A DNA stretch of 9,053 bases from Actinomycetota bacterium (GCA_013695115.1 JACDBD010000264.1:1-9053); one strand, 5' to 3'. Positions 1 to 5,676 are shown, counted from the first letter of the stretch. The notes: generated by a model from the sequence alone, not told the origin. Program-made: numbers and translations.

Positions 1-969
1 GGCGACCGCCGCGCCGATGCCCAAGGTCTTGCCGACGACGAGCCCGAGCACGACGCCGAGCGTGACGCGGCTGGTGGCCGCGTCGGCGAGCACGTCGCCT
101 CCCAGCACGAGGCCGGCGTTGGCCAGCGCGAAGAGCGGCACGACGAGAAAGCTCGTCCACGGGTGGAGGACGTGCTCGAGCCGACCGATGACCGGCTGGC
201 CCCGCCACTCCTGATTGGGAGCGAGCAGGCCGAGGATCACACCCGCGATCGTGGCGTGGACACCCCCCTCCAACGTGCATACCCACATCACGAGCGCGGG
301 TGCGACGTAGGCCAGCGGGTGACGGATGCCGACCCGCTGCATCAGGAAGAACACGAGCAGGGTCGCGACCGCGCCCCCGAGCCACCGACCGCTCAGGCCG
401 CTCGAGTAGAAGACCGCGATCACGAGGATGGCGCCGACGTCGTCGACGATCGCCAGGGTCAGGAGGAACAGCTTCAGGCCCTTCGGGACGCGCGATCCGA
501 GGAGCGAGAGCACGCCGACCGCGAACGCGATGTCGGTCGCGACCGGAATCGCCCATCCGTCGCTCGCGGGCGTCCCGGGATTGACTGCGAGGAAGAGCGC
601 GGCCGGGACGACCATGCCCCCCAGGGCTGCAAGCGCAGGGAGCGCGGCGGTCCTCGGTTCGCGAAGGTCCCCGTCGACGAGCTCGCGCTTGATCTCGAGC
701 CCGACGACGAAGAAGAAGACCGTCATCAGCCCGTCGTTCACCCAATGGCGCAGGTCCTCGGTGATCGACAGGTCACGGATGCCGATCGTGAGCTCGGTGT
801 GCCAGAGGTCGGTGTAGCTGTCGCCGCCGGCGACATTCGCCCAGGCGAGCGCGGCGATCGTTGCCACCAGCAGCGCCAGCCCACCGAGCGCCTCGACCGA
901 GACGAAGTTGTCGCCGAGGGGCGGCAGCCGGCGGCCGAGGGGGACCCGGACGTGCGTGCGGCGTGCCAT
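1..969 (-). CDS. nhaA: Na+/H+ antiporter NhaA (3' end beyond window)
   Basis: Inner-membrane antiporter that exports Na+ in exchange for H+ for pH and sodium homeostasis. The visible 323 residues align by eye with E. coli NhaA across most of its length. The catalytic elements are present: ATDIAFAVGVL with D146 (E. coli D133), AIVDDVGAI with the ion-binding pair D176/D177 (E. coli D163/D164), and GLVVGKTLG with K314 (E. coli K300). Other family blocks are FFFVVGLEIKREL near residues 85-96, GGVHATIAGVILGLL and LEHVLHPWTSFLVVPLFALANAG. The ATG at 969 is preceded by GGAAGG about 7 nt upstream, which supports this start. The stop codon and the last helices lie left of the window, so this is a cut gene and not a truncated one. 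It lies 75 bp downstream of the FrhB-like gene on the same strand. Co-transcription is possible, but a TACCCT hexamer at 1033-1038 (minus) could also give it its own promoter. Confidence 0.97.
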   Translation of the reverse strand, partial: MARRTHVRVPLGRRLPPLGDNFVSVEALGGLALLVATIAALAWANVAGGDSYTDLWHTELTIGIRDLSITEDLRHWVNDGLMTVFFFVVGLEIKRELVDGDLREPRTAALPALAALGGMVVPAALFLAVNPGTPASDGWAIPVATDIAFAVGVLSLLGSRVPKGLKLFLLTLAIVDDVGAILVIAVFYSSGLSGRWLGGAVATLLVFFLMQRVGIRHPLAYVAPALVMWVCTLEGGVHATIAGVILGLLAPNQEWRGQPVIGRLEHVLHPWTSFLVVPLFALANAGLVLGGDVLADAATSRVTLGVVLGLVVGKTLGIGAAVA

Positions 970-1044
970 GAACGCCTTCCAGTCGCGCGCGGATGCTCAC
1001 GCCGACCAGACTTCCCGGCACACCTGGGCGTCAGGGTACTCGGG

Positions 1045-2166
1045 CTACGCCTCCACCAGCTTTGGATCGTCGATGACCGCGAACTCGGGCCAGCGGGTGC
1101 GCTGCTTCTTGGCGAGCTTGTGCATGAGCTCGATGGCGCCGGGGTCGTCGTCGCCCGGCCGCACCTCGATCCAGCCCTCCTTCAGGAGGCCGTCCATCAG
1201 CTCCCGCCCCGCGTCCGTGCGCACGACCGTCAGGGTCCAGTCGTTGAACGCCCCGATGCCGCCGGTCGACACGTCGGCGTGCTCGGCGGCGAAGTCGGGG
1301 CACATCTTGCAGCCCTCACGCGTGTACGCGTGGCACTCCTTGAGTGGCACCTCGACGTAGCGGTCGTCGTGGGTCCAGATCTGGAGCCGGCCCTTGATGT
1401 TCATCTTCTTGATCTCGGCCCGCTTCAGTCCGTACTTCGCCTCGAGCAGCTCCTCGAAGATGGCATCGTCGAACGTCTTCGAGCACAACAGTCCGATGTT
1501 GAGCGTCAGGCGCCGCGCCGTCTTCCCCGTCTTGCGTTGCTTCATGACCGGCGGCACCGAGCTCTGGCAGCTCATGCCCACGAGTGCGATGCGCTCGAAG
1601 CCGCGCTCGATCGCGTCGGCGTAGGCGAGCGTGTTCGCCGAGTAGGTGTAGCGGCTCCCGGCGGAGGCGATGATGTCCTCCTTGGTGCGGGCCACGCCCG
1701 GCACCGCCTTCCACGTGGAGCCGTCACCCTCGAGGTACGACACCAGCGCGCAGTCGATCATGTCCTTCTCGAGCGCGTACAGGAGCATGGCCGACACCAG
1801 GCCGCCGTCCTGGCCGACCTCGGCCAGCACCGGGTCGGTTGCCCGGGCGAGGACGATGTCCTTGAAGATCCCCGACACCTCGTCCGGCCGGCGAACGCGC
1901 TCGAACATGAACTCGTCGATCTCGGGCTCCCACGCCCGGAAGCGCGGGCACGCCCGCGTGCAGCTGGTGCAGCCCTTTTGCCCGTGCGAGCAGTCGTCGG
2001 GGCCGAAGCCCTCCTCGGTCTGGAAGGGCTTGTACACGCCGTTCTCGTCGTCGTAGCCGAGCACGTCGTGCGGGCACGCGATCACGCAGCCCGCGCACCC
2101 GGTGCAAAGGCCCGAGGTCACGACCTCGTCGTAGAGGTGCAACCACTGCAGCTTCTCGGGGGGCAT
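1045..2166 (-). CDS. FrhB-like coenzyme F420 hydrogenase/dehydrogenase beta-subunit family protein
   Basis: A 373-residue iron-sulfur flavoprotein of the FrhB/FpoF family. Members of this family use FAD and Fe-S clusters to move electrons between coenzyme F420 and ferredoxin or partner subunits. The N-terminus has a ferredoxin-like dicluster: C21-x2-C24-x2-C27-x3-C31-P, then C59 and C66-x2-C69-x3-C73-P. The rest matches the FrhB C-terminal domain: QDGGLVSAMLLYAL (119-132), VGMSCQ (196-201, at the place of the family's G-x-P-C-Q motif), GLLCS, and GCKMCPDFAAEHADVSTGG (285-303), a conserved cysteine/aspartate block. The ATG at 2166 has AGGGAG about 6 nt upstream. There are no hydrogenase subunits beside it, so it is probably a free-standing F420- or ferredoxin-dependent oxidoreductase, as actinobacterial orphans of this family usually are. 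The substrate cannot be read from the sequence. It is divergent from the DUF4190-type gene, with 45 bp between starts. Confidence 0.88.
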   Translation of the reverse strand: MPPEKLQWLHLYDEVVTSGLCTGCAGCVIACPHDVLGYDDENGVYKPFQTEEGFGPDDCSHGQKGCTSCTRACPRFRAWEPEIDEFMFERVRRPDEVSGIFKDIVLARATDPVLAEVGQDGGLVSAMLLYALEKDMIDCALVSYLEGDGSTWKAVPGVARTKEDIIASAGSRYTYSANTLAYADAIERGFERIALVGMSCQSSVPPVMKQRKTGKTARRLTLNIGLLCSKTFDDAIFEELLEAKYGLKRAEIKKMNIKGRLQIWTHDDRYVEVPLKECHAYTREGCKMCPDFAAEHADVSTGGIGAFNDWTLTVVRTDAGRELMDGLLKEGWIEVRPGDDDPGAIELMHKLAKKQRTRWPEFAVIDDPKLVEA

Positions 2167-2198
2167 GGCTCTCCCTGTTCGGGAGGCAGAGTCTCGCG

Positions 2199-2211
2199 TA
2201 GATTGCCGATC
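2199..2211 (+). promoter_or_regulatory. Putative -10 element (leaderless start of the DUF4190-type gene)
   Basis: TAGATT at 2199-2204 fits the actinobacterial TANNNT -10 consensus and lies exactly 7 nt before the GTG at 2212. No Shine-Dalgarno sequence precedes that GTG. The spacing would place transcription initiation at or within a base of the start codon, giving a leaderless mRNA. No convincing -35 hexamer is visible. The promoter assignment is inference from motif and spacing. Confidence 0.45.
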
Positions 2212-2655
2212 GTGACCGAGCCGCCGCCTCCTCCGCAGCCCCCGCCACCGCCGCTTCCGCCGGGCGGTCCACCGCCGGGGTGGGCGCCGCCGCCCGCCGG
2301 TGCGCCCGGCTACGGCTCCGCCGCCGCACCGCAGACCGATGGCACGGCCATCGCGGCGCTCTGTTGCGCGATCGGGGCGTTTGTCGTCTGCCCGCTGGTC
2401 CCGGCGATCGTGGCGCTCTTCCTCGCCCACAACTCGCAGCAGAAGATCGACGCGTCGGGCGGACGGCTCACCGGCGACGGCCTCAACACCGCCGCCCGCA
2501 TCATCGCCTGGGTCCACCTCGCGATCATCGTGGTCCTCATAGCGATCTTCATCATCATCGGGGTCACGGTCGGATTCGACAGCGACGACAACGACTTCGA
2601 CGACAACGACTTCGGGCTCGGGCTCCAGTACCTGGCCGCGCGCTTCGGATCCTGA
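2212..2655 (+). CDS. DUF4190-type proline-rich membrane protein
   Basis: A 147-residue protein. Residues 1-40 are a Pro/Gly/Ala-rich cytosolic tail with runs of prolines. Two hydrophobic helices follow: about 46-72 (AIAALCCAIGAF through AIVALFLA) and about 95-121 (ARIIAWVHLAIIVVLIAIFI). Between them is the conserved linker HNSQQKIDASGGRLTGDGLNTA, as in actinobacterial DUF4190 proteins. Members of this family are small membrane proteins of unknown function. The C-terminus is strongly acidic and contains the block DDNDF twice, from a perfect 15-bp tandem duplication. The GTG at 2212 gives the canonical short MTEPPPPP start. The reading frame is open far upstream, but that part is antisense to frhB-like and nhaA and is not coding. 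The next gene begins 8 bp after the stop, so the two probably form an operon. Confidence 0.8.
   Translation: MTEPPPPPQPPPPPLPPGGPPPGWAPPPAGAPGYGSAAAPQTDGTAIAALCCAIGAFVVCPLVPAIVALFLAHNSQQKIDASGGRLTGDGLNTAARIIAWVHLAIIVVLIAIFIIIGVTVGFDSDDNDFDDNDFGLGLQYLAARFGS
2584..2613 (+). repeat. 15-bp perfect tandem duplication inside the DUF4190-type gene
   Basis: GACGACAACGACTTC occurs at 2584-2598 and again immediately at 2599-2613. Because the unit is 15 bp, the frame is kept and the protein gains a second DDNDF block near residues 125-134. This looks like a slippage-type duplication that extends the acidic tail after the second membrane helix. No function is implied. Confidence 0.9.
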
Positions 2656-2663
2656 TCCGGGAC

Positions 2664-3092
2664 TTGTCGCCCGAGGAGCTCCGGGCGCTGGTGCGCCGCC
2701 ACATCGAGGCCGGCTTCAACCTCGGCGATTGGACCGTGTGCCAGGAGACGTTGGCCGACGACTACACCGCGTTCTACGGCGCCGACGGTGAGGCCAACGT
2801 CGGGCGGGACGAGTACGTGAAGGCCTGTCGGTTCCTGCGGAAGTCGTTCCCCGACGTCAACATCACCATCGAGGACCTCGTCGTCGAGGGCGACAAGGTG
2901 GTGATGCGTTACACCGAACGCGGCACGCTCACCGGCCGCGGCTTTCTCGGCATCGAGCCGGAGGGGCAGGCGTACGCCAAGCCCGGCACGACCGTGTACC
3001 GCGTCGCCGACGGGCGGCTGGCCGAGTCATGGGGGGTGGAGGACACGCTGGGCTGGTTCCGCCAGCTCGGCAAGGTGCCGGACCTCGGTTAG
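2664..3092 (+). CDS. SnoaL-like / ester cyclase family protein (NTF2-like fold)
   Basis: A 142-residue single-domain protein that matches the ester cyclase branch of SnoaL-like proteins. The hallmarks are GFNLGDWTVCQETLADDYTAFYG (about 17-39), FPDVNITIEDLVVEGDKVVMRYTERGTLTG (about 62-91), FLGIEPEGQ (94-102) and VYRVADGRLAESWGVEDTLGWFRQLG (111-136). The family forms an alpha+beta barrel. Some members cyclise polyketides, and many others have unknown substrates. I selected the TTG at 2664, 8 bp after the upstream stop, because the protein then begins just before the first family helix. A GTG at 2691 is the main alternative but would remove the N-terminal residues SPEELRAL. A position this close to the upstream stop suggests translational coupling with the DUF4190-type gene. 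The gene is convergent with tetR. Nothing nearby suggests a polyketide pathway. Confidence 0.85.
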   Translation: MSPEELRALVRRHIEAGFNLGDWTVCQETLADDYTAFYGADGEANVGRDEYVKACRFLRKSFPDVNITIEDLVVEGDKVVMRYTERGTLTGRGFLGIEPEGQAYAKPGTTVYRVADGRLAESWGVEDTLGWFRQLGKVPDLG

Positions 3093-3721
3093 GACTCGCC
3101 GCCGCCGGGGCTGCCGCCGGCCGCACCGGCCCACAGCAACGCGATGACGTCGCCGAACAGCTCGTCGGGCACACCCTCGGGGTCGATGAGCTTCTCCATG
3201 CTCAGACCCGATCCGATGGCGTACATGACCAGGGCGAGCTTCTCCGCCGGCATCGGCAGCCCCCACTCTCGGCCCTCGGCGCCCTCGATCATCACGTCGG
3301 CGATCGCGGCGAGAGACTCGCGGTGGCGCGCCGCCAGGCGGGCGCCGAACTCGGGATTGCGGGCCGCGTAGGTCACGAAGTCGAACGAGAGCAGGTCCAG
3401 CCATCGCTCTTCTTCGGAGATCGCCATGAACAGCGCGCCACCGACGTGGGCCTGCTCCTCCAGCGTCCCGTCCATGTCGACGCGACTCAGGACCTCGTCC
3501 ATGCGCCGATCGAAGCTGTCGTCGAGCACCGCGAGGACGACGTCCTCCTTGTTGGCGAAGTTGGAGTACACCGCCCCTTTCGTGAGCCCCGCCTCCTCGG
3601 CGACCTCGTCGAGGGACGCGGCGGCGAAGCCCCGTCGGGCGAACACAGCGCGCGCGGCCTCGAGCAGCCGCTCGCGGGTCTTTGCCTTCTTCTCCTCCCG
3701 CGTCAGGCGGGTCGTCGCCAT
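3089..3721 (-). CDS. TetR/AcrR-family transcriptional regulator
   Basis: A 210-residue one-component repressor. The N-terminal DNA-binding domain is unmistakable: RERLLEAARAVFARRGFAAAS (about 16-36), then the helix-turn-helix LDEVAEEAGLTKGAVYSNFANKEDV (about 37-61). The remaining roughly 140 residues form the divergent all-helical ligand/dimerisation domain, so the inducer cannot be named. The start is ambiguous. The ATG at 3721 is used here, but an in-frame GTG at 3727 has GAGG at a better distance (8 nt) and would add only two residues. It is the second gene of an operon with a 53-residue ORF 16 bp upstream. Three palindromes over the operon promoter are its probable binding sites, implying autoregulation. 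Its TAA stop overlaps the TAG of the convergent SnoaL-like gene, sharing the bases TTAG at 3089-3092. Confidence 0.93.
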   Translation of the reverse strand: MATTRLTREEKKAKTRERLLEAARAVFARRGFAAASLDEVAEEAGLTKGAVYSNFANKEDVVLAVLDDSFDRRMDEVLSRVDMDGTLEEQAHVGGALFMAISEEERWLDLLSFDFVTYAARNPEFGARLAARHRESLAAIADVMIEGAEGREWGLPMPAEKLALVMYAIGSGLSMEKLIDPEGVPDELFGDVIALLWAGAAGGSPGGGES

Positions 3722-3737
3722 GGCCACAGTGTGGACC

Positions 3738-3899
3738 TCAGCTCGCCTGCCGCACCGAGGCGACGGGCCGAGGCCGGCGCGCCTTCCGGGGGCGGAAGCC
3801 GCCGGGACGGCGGAGCTCGCCCAGCCGGTCCTCCCATCGGACCTGCTCGGCCAGCCACCTGGCGGCCTCGGCGCTGAGGGCCTCACGCGGCTCGCTCAC
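3738..3899 (-). CDS. Small 53-residue protein, unknown function, first gene of the tetR operon
   Basis: GTG at 3899 to TGA at 3738 encodes 53 residues. The first 30 (SEPREALSAEAARWLAEQ then VRWEDRLGELRR) look like an amphipathic alpha-helix with two tryptophans. The last 23 form a basic, proline-rich tail (FRPRKARRPRPVASVRQAS). Support for a real gene: a textbook GGAGG at 3905-3909 lies 5 nt before the GTG; a TTGACA promoter lies just upstream; and the ORF fills the otherwise unexplained 180 bp between promoter and tetR, ending 10-16 bp before the tetR start with the GAGG of tetR overlapping its stop. I do not recognise the family. It may be a co-regulator, or a small protein whose translation is coupled to that of TetR. 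A non-coding leader is the alternative, but the ribosome binding site argues against it. Confidence 0.6.
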   Translation of the reverse strand: MSEPREALSAEAARWLAEQVRWEDRLGELRRPGGFRPRKARRPRPVASVRQAS

Positions 3900-3910
3900 G
3901 GCTGCCTCCG

Positions 3911-3958
3911 ATACTCTTCGGTATTGAATACTTATCAGTATCTAATACCAGCCGGTAT
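3911..3958. promoter_or_regulatory. Three tandem palindromic operators, ATAC-N6-GTAT, 17-bp spacing
   Basis: Three 14-bp palindromes occur at 3911-3924, 3928-3941 and 3945-3958. Each has perfect ATAC and GTAT arms around six bases, and successive starts are exactly 17 bp apart, separated by 3-bp spacers. The block is strikingly AT-rich inside GC-rich DNA. It can equally be read as two GTAT-N3-ATAC palindromes (3921-3931 and 3938-3948), so the six half-sites alternate regularly. It covers the spacer, -10 and start region of the promoter reading towards the small ORF and tetR. This is the standard layout for autorepression by a TetR-family protein. The identity of the binding protein is inference from position. 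Confidence 0.8.
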
Positions 3959-3968
3959 CGCTTGTCAA
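3940..3968 (-). promoter_or_regulatory. Promoter of the small-ORF/tetR operon
   Basis: On the minus strand a perfect -35 TTGACA lies at 3963-3968. After a 17-bp spacer, TTAGAT at 3940-3945 is the best-placed -10; GATACT at 3937-3942 is closer to consensus but with a 20-bp spacer. Initiation near 3933 would give a leader of about 34 nt before the GTG at 3899. The spacer and -10 lie within operator palindromes 3 and 2. A perfect TTGACA is the only strong -35 I see in this window. Confidence 0.65.
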
Positions 3969-4005
3969 CCCCTCCACCACCCGGTTCGGGCGGTTTCTCG
4001 GCGCC

Positions 4006-4503
4006 TCAGCCGTTGCCCGTGACCCAGCGCTCGAGGAGCGCGGTCTCGGCGGCGGCGTGCTCCTCGAGGCCCGAGACGATGGCCCGTTCGACCCGGCCGC
4101 CCACGAGCGGCATCCGCACCTTGACCGTTCCCGCCGCCACGCGGCGGGTTCCGCCGACACCGTCGGGCTCGAGTCGGTCCGAGTACGACGCCTGGAGGCG
4201 GTTCCCGTAGTGGTCGGGGACGATCCGGTGCTCGCTGCGGTGTGACCCGAGGTCGTAGTCGGCCTCGTCCACCCAGGTGAGGCGATCGCGGTCGACGACC
4301 GCGGTCACCGCCGAGGACAGTTCGCCGGTGAAGCGGTAGCGGATGCGCTGCTTGACCCGGTCGCCGTCGCGCTGCTGGTCGAGAAGCTCAGCCCCGCCGA
4401 CCTTGGGCAGCTCGGCGGTGGCGGCGATGAACTCGGCGTCGACCAACGCCGCCTCCACCAGGTCGACCGGCGCGGCCACCTTCTGCTCGATCCGGAAGTT
4501 CAC
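4006..4503 (-). CDS. DUF2505 domain-containing protein (SRPBCC/START-like)
   Basis: A 165-residue protein, the usual length for actinobacterial DUF2505 proteins. These belong to the SRPBCC helix-grip superfamily and presumably bind a hydrophobic ligand; no function is established. Family-like blocks are FRIEQKVAAPVDLVEAALVDAEF (3-25), RIRYRFTGELSSAVTAVVDRDRLTWVDE (53-80) and GTVKVRMPLVGGRVERAIVSGLEEHAAAETALLERW (125-160). The last block is the long C-terminal helix over the pocket. The GTG at 4503 is chosen because the domain begins right there; the frame stays open upstream, but the added residues are low-complexity arginine-rich. CATACT at 4511-4516 (minus) is 7 nt from the GTG, so the mRNA may be leaderless; GGTGAC just before the start is a poor ribosome binding site. 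It reads in the same direction as the tetR operon, whose own promoter lies about 40 bp beyond its stop. Confidence 0.83.
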   Translation of the reverse strand: MNFRIEQKVAAPVDLVEAALVDAEFIAATAELPKVGGAELLDQQRDGDRVKQRIRYRFTGELSSAVTAVVDRDRLTWVDEADYDLGSHRSEHRIVPDHYGNRLQASYSDRLEPDGVGGTRRVAAGTVKVRMPLVGGRVERAIVSGLEEHAAAETALLERWVTGNG

Positions 4504-4657
4504 GTCACCAAGTATGCGACGGGAGCGACCACGCTGGCCGCGATCGTGAGCCCGACGATGTGTGGAAGCCGGGGGCCACGAGCACGCGACACGGCAGGCA
4601 GCTTCGCGTAACCGGTTCGCCGTCGGTGGGACAACGCTTCTACGCTCTCGCATTCAG
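4504..4657. promoter_or_regulatory. Divergent intergenic region between the DUF2505 gene and metF
   Basis: 154 bp without a convincing gene. For metF (plus), TACGCT at 4641-4646 fits TANNNT and lies 11 nt before the ATG, so the leader would be only about 5 nt, and no Shine-Dalgarno sequence is visible. For the DUF2505 gene (minus), CATACT at 4511-4516 lies 7 nt from its GTG. AACCGGTT at 4610-4617 is a short perfect palindrome of unknown meaning. I see no riboswitch-like structure for methionine or S-adenosylmethionine control. Confidence 0.4.
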
Positions 4658-5524
4658 ATGACGAAGATCAGCGACATCCTCAGCCGCGGGCGGAGCTTCT
4701 CGTTCGAGTTCTTCCCGCCCCGCACCGAGAAAGCGGAGGAGACGCTGCGGCAGGCGCTCATCGAGCTCGAGCCATTAGGGCCGTCGTACGTGTCGGTCAC
4801 CTACGGCGCCGGCGGCTCGACCCGCGAGCGCACCCACGACCTCGTCGTCGACATCCTCCACAACACGTCGATGACACCGATGGCCCACCTCACCTGCTGT
4901 GCGCACACCCGGGCGGAGCTGCTCGAGGTCGTCGAGCGCTACCGCGACGCCGGCATCGAGAACGTGCTCGCGCTCGGCGGCGACCCTCCCGCCGATCTCG
5001 ATCTGCCGCCCGGCGAGCTGCACTACGCGGTCGAGCTCGCCGAGCTCGTCCGCGAGGTCGGCGACTTCTCGGTGGGCGTAGCCGCGCATCCCGAGCCCCA
5101 CCCGAAGTCGCCGACGCGTAAGAGCGACCGGAAGTGGACGGCCTACAAGCTCAGTCACGCCGACTTCGCCATCACCCAGTTCTTCTTCGAGGCCCGCCAC
5201 TACTTCGACCTGGTCGAGAGCCTGCGCGCCCTCGGCGTCGACAAGCCGGTGCTGCCCGGCATCATGCCGGCGACGAGCATCGCGTCGATCAAGCGGATGT
5301 CCGAGCTCCAGGGCTCGGAGTTTCCGGCCTGGCTGGCGGAGAAGCTCCACGCGGTCGAGGACGACCCCGGCGCGGTCTGGCGGGTGGGTGTCGACGAAGC
5401 AACGCGGCTGTGCCAGGAGCTGCTCGACGGCGGCGCGCCCGGCCTGCACTTCTACACGCTCAACCGCTCGCCCGCGACCCGCGAGATCTACACCGCCTTG
5501 GGTCTCAGGCAGGGCGCTGCCTAG
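4658..5524 (+). CDS. metF: Methylenetetrahydrofolate reductase (MetF type)
   Basis: A 288-residue TIM-barrel enzyme that reduces 5,10-methylenetetrahydrofolate to 5-methyltetrahydrofolate, supplying the methyl group for methionine synthesis. It has the length of bacterial MetF, without the eukaryotic regulatory domain. Conserved elements are FSFEFFPPRT (14-23) with the catalytic E17, YGAGGST (49-55), AHLTC (76-80), GGDPP with D109, ITQFFF (172-177, Q174) and PGLHFYTLNRS (261-271). Two positions differ from the usual family: the RGD of LALRGDPP reads GGD here (R107 replaced by G), and VAAYPE reads VAAHPE (Y replaced by H144). By my alignment both correspond to FAD-contacting positions in E. 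coli MetF. The ATG at 4658 fits the family N-terminus. It has no Shine-Dalgarno sequence but sits close to a -10 element. L40 uses the codon TTA, rare in such GC-rich genomes. It stands alone; neighbours on both sides are on the other strand. Confidence 0.93.
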   Translation: MTKISDILSRGRSFSFEFFPPRTEKAEETLRQALIELEPLGPSYVSVTYGAGGSTRERTHDLVVDILHNTSMTPMAHLTCCAHTRAELLEVVERYRDAGIENVLALGGDPPADLDLPPGELHYAVELAELVREVGDFSVGVAAHPEPHPKSPTRKSDRKWTAYKLSHADFAITQFFFEARHYFDLVESLRALGVDKPVLPGIMPATSIASIKRMSELQGSEFPAWLAEKLHAVEDDPGAVWRVGVDEATRLCQELLDGGAPGLHFYTLNRSPATREIYTALGLRQGAA

Positions 5525-5531
5525 AACGACG

Positions 5532-5586
5532 ATTCTCGAGGCCGTGCAGTGCGGATTCCGCACCCCACAGCCTCGAGAATGCACGG
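5532..5586. terminator. Structured inverted-repeat element between metF and tRNA-Ser, candidate bidirectional terminator
   Basis: ATTCTCGAGGC at 5532-5542 and GCCTCGAGAAT at 5570-5580 form a perfect 11-bp stem. Its loop contains a second perfect hairpin, GTGCGG (5549-5554) with CCGCAC (5558-5563). In addition CCGTGCA (5542-5548) is the exact complement of TGCACGG (5580-5586), which would pair loop bases with sequence outside the stem, an H-type pseudoknot. The element starts 8 bp after the metF stop and ends 1 bp before the 3' end of the convergent tRNA gene, so it is placed to end both transcripts. No U-tract follows on either strand, so termination is inferred from position only. Confidence 0.5.
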
Positions 5587-5587
5587 G

Positions 5588-5676
5588 CGGAGGGAGTGGG
5601 ATTTGAACCCACGGTGCCCCTCACGGGACACAACGGTTTTCGAGACCGCCCCGATCGGCCGCTCCGGCATCCCTCC
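5588..5676 (-). tRNA. tRNA-Ser (anticodon CGA)
   Basis: Class II tRNA of 89 nt that decodes the serine codon UCG. The 7-bp acceptor stem is GGAGGGA/TCCCTCC, followed by discriminator G73, typical of serine tRNAs. The anticodon arm is GCGGT, loop CTCGAAA, ACCGT, with anticodon CGA at 5640-5642 on the plus strand. The long variable arm GTGTCCC-GTGA-GGGGCAC marks it as class II, and the T arm is GTGGG-TTCAAAT-CCCAC. CCA is not encoded: CCC follows the discriminator. It lies 38 bp downstream of the E1 gene on the same strand and may use its own promoter (TAGGAT at 5684-5689). Confidence 0.97.

Noticed and set aside
163..2211. Very long plus-strand open frame continuing into the DUF4190-type gene
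   Set aside because: It is antisense to nhaA and the FrhB-like gene, both of which show family motifs. Its translation is Arg/Glu/Asp/His-rich low-complexity sequence typical of the opposite strand of GC-rich genes. Only the part from 2212 on is coding.
3977..3993. Hairpin CCACCCG-GTT-CGGGCGG as terminator of the DUF2505 gene
   Set aside because: The stem has an A-C mismatch, and in the direction of that gene it is followed by purine-rich sequence and then the tetR promoter, with no U-tract. Too weak to list.
4610..4617. AACCGGTT palindrome upstream of metF as an operator
   Set aside because: Eight bases, a single copy and no extended symmetry. Expected fairly often in a sequence of this length and composition.
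4775..5584. 269-codon minus-strand open frame opposite metF
   Set aside because: metF is recognised by conserved motifs along its whole length. The antisense translation is low-complexity Val/Arg/Gly/Glu-rich and has no motif.
5588..5676. tRNA-Ser as an integration (att) site for a mobile element
   Set aside because: No duplicated tRNA 3' end, integrase gene or change of composition is seen on either side within the window.
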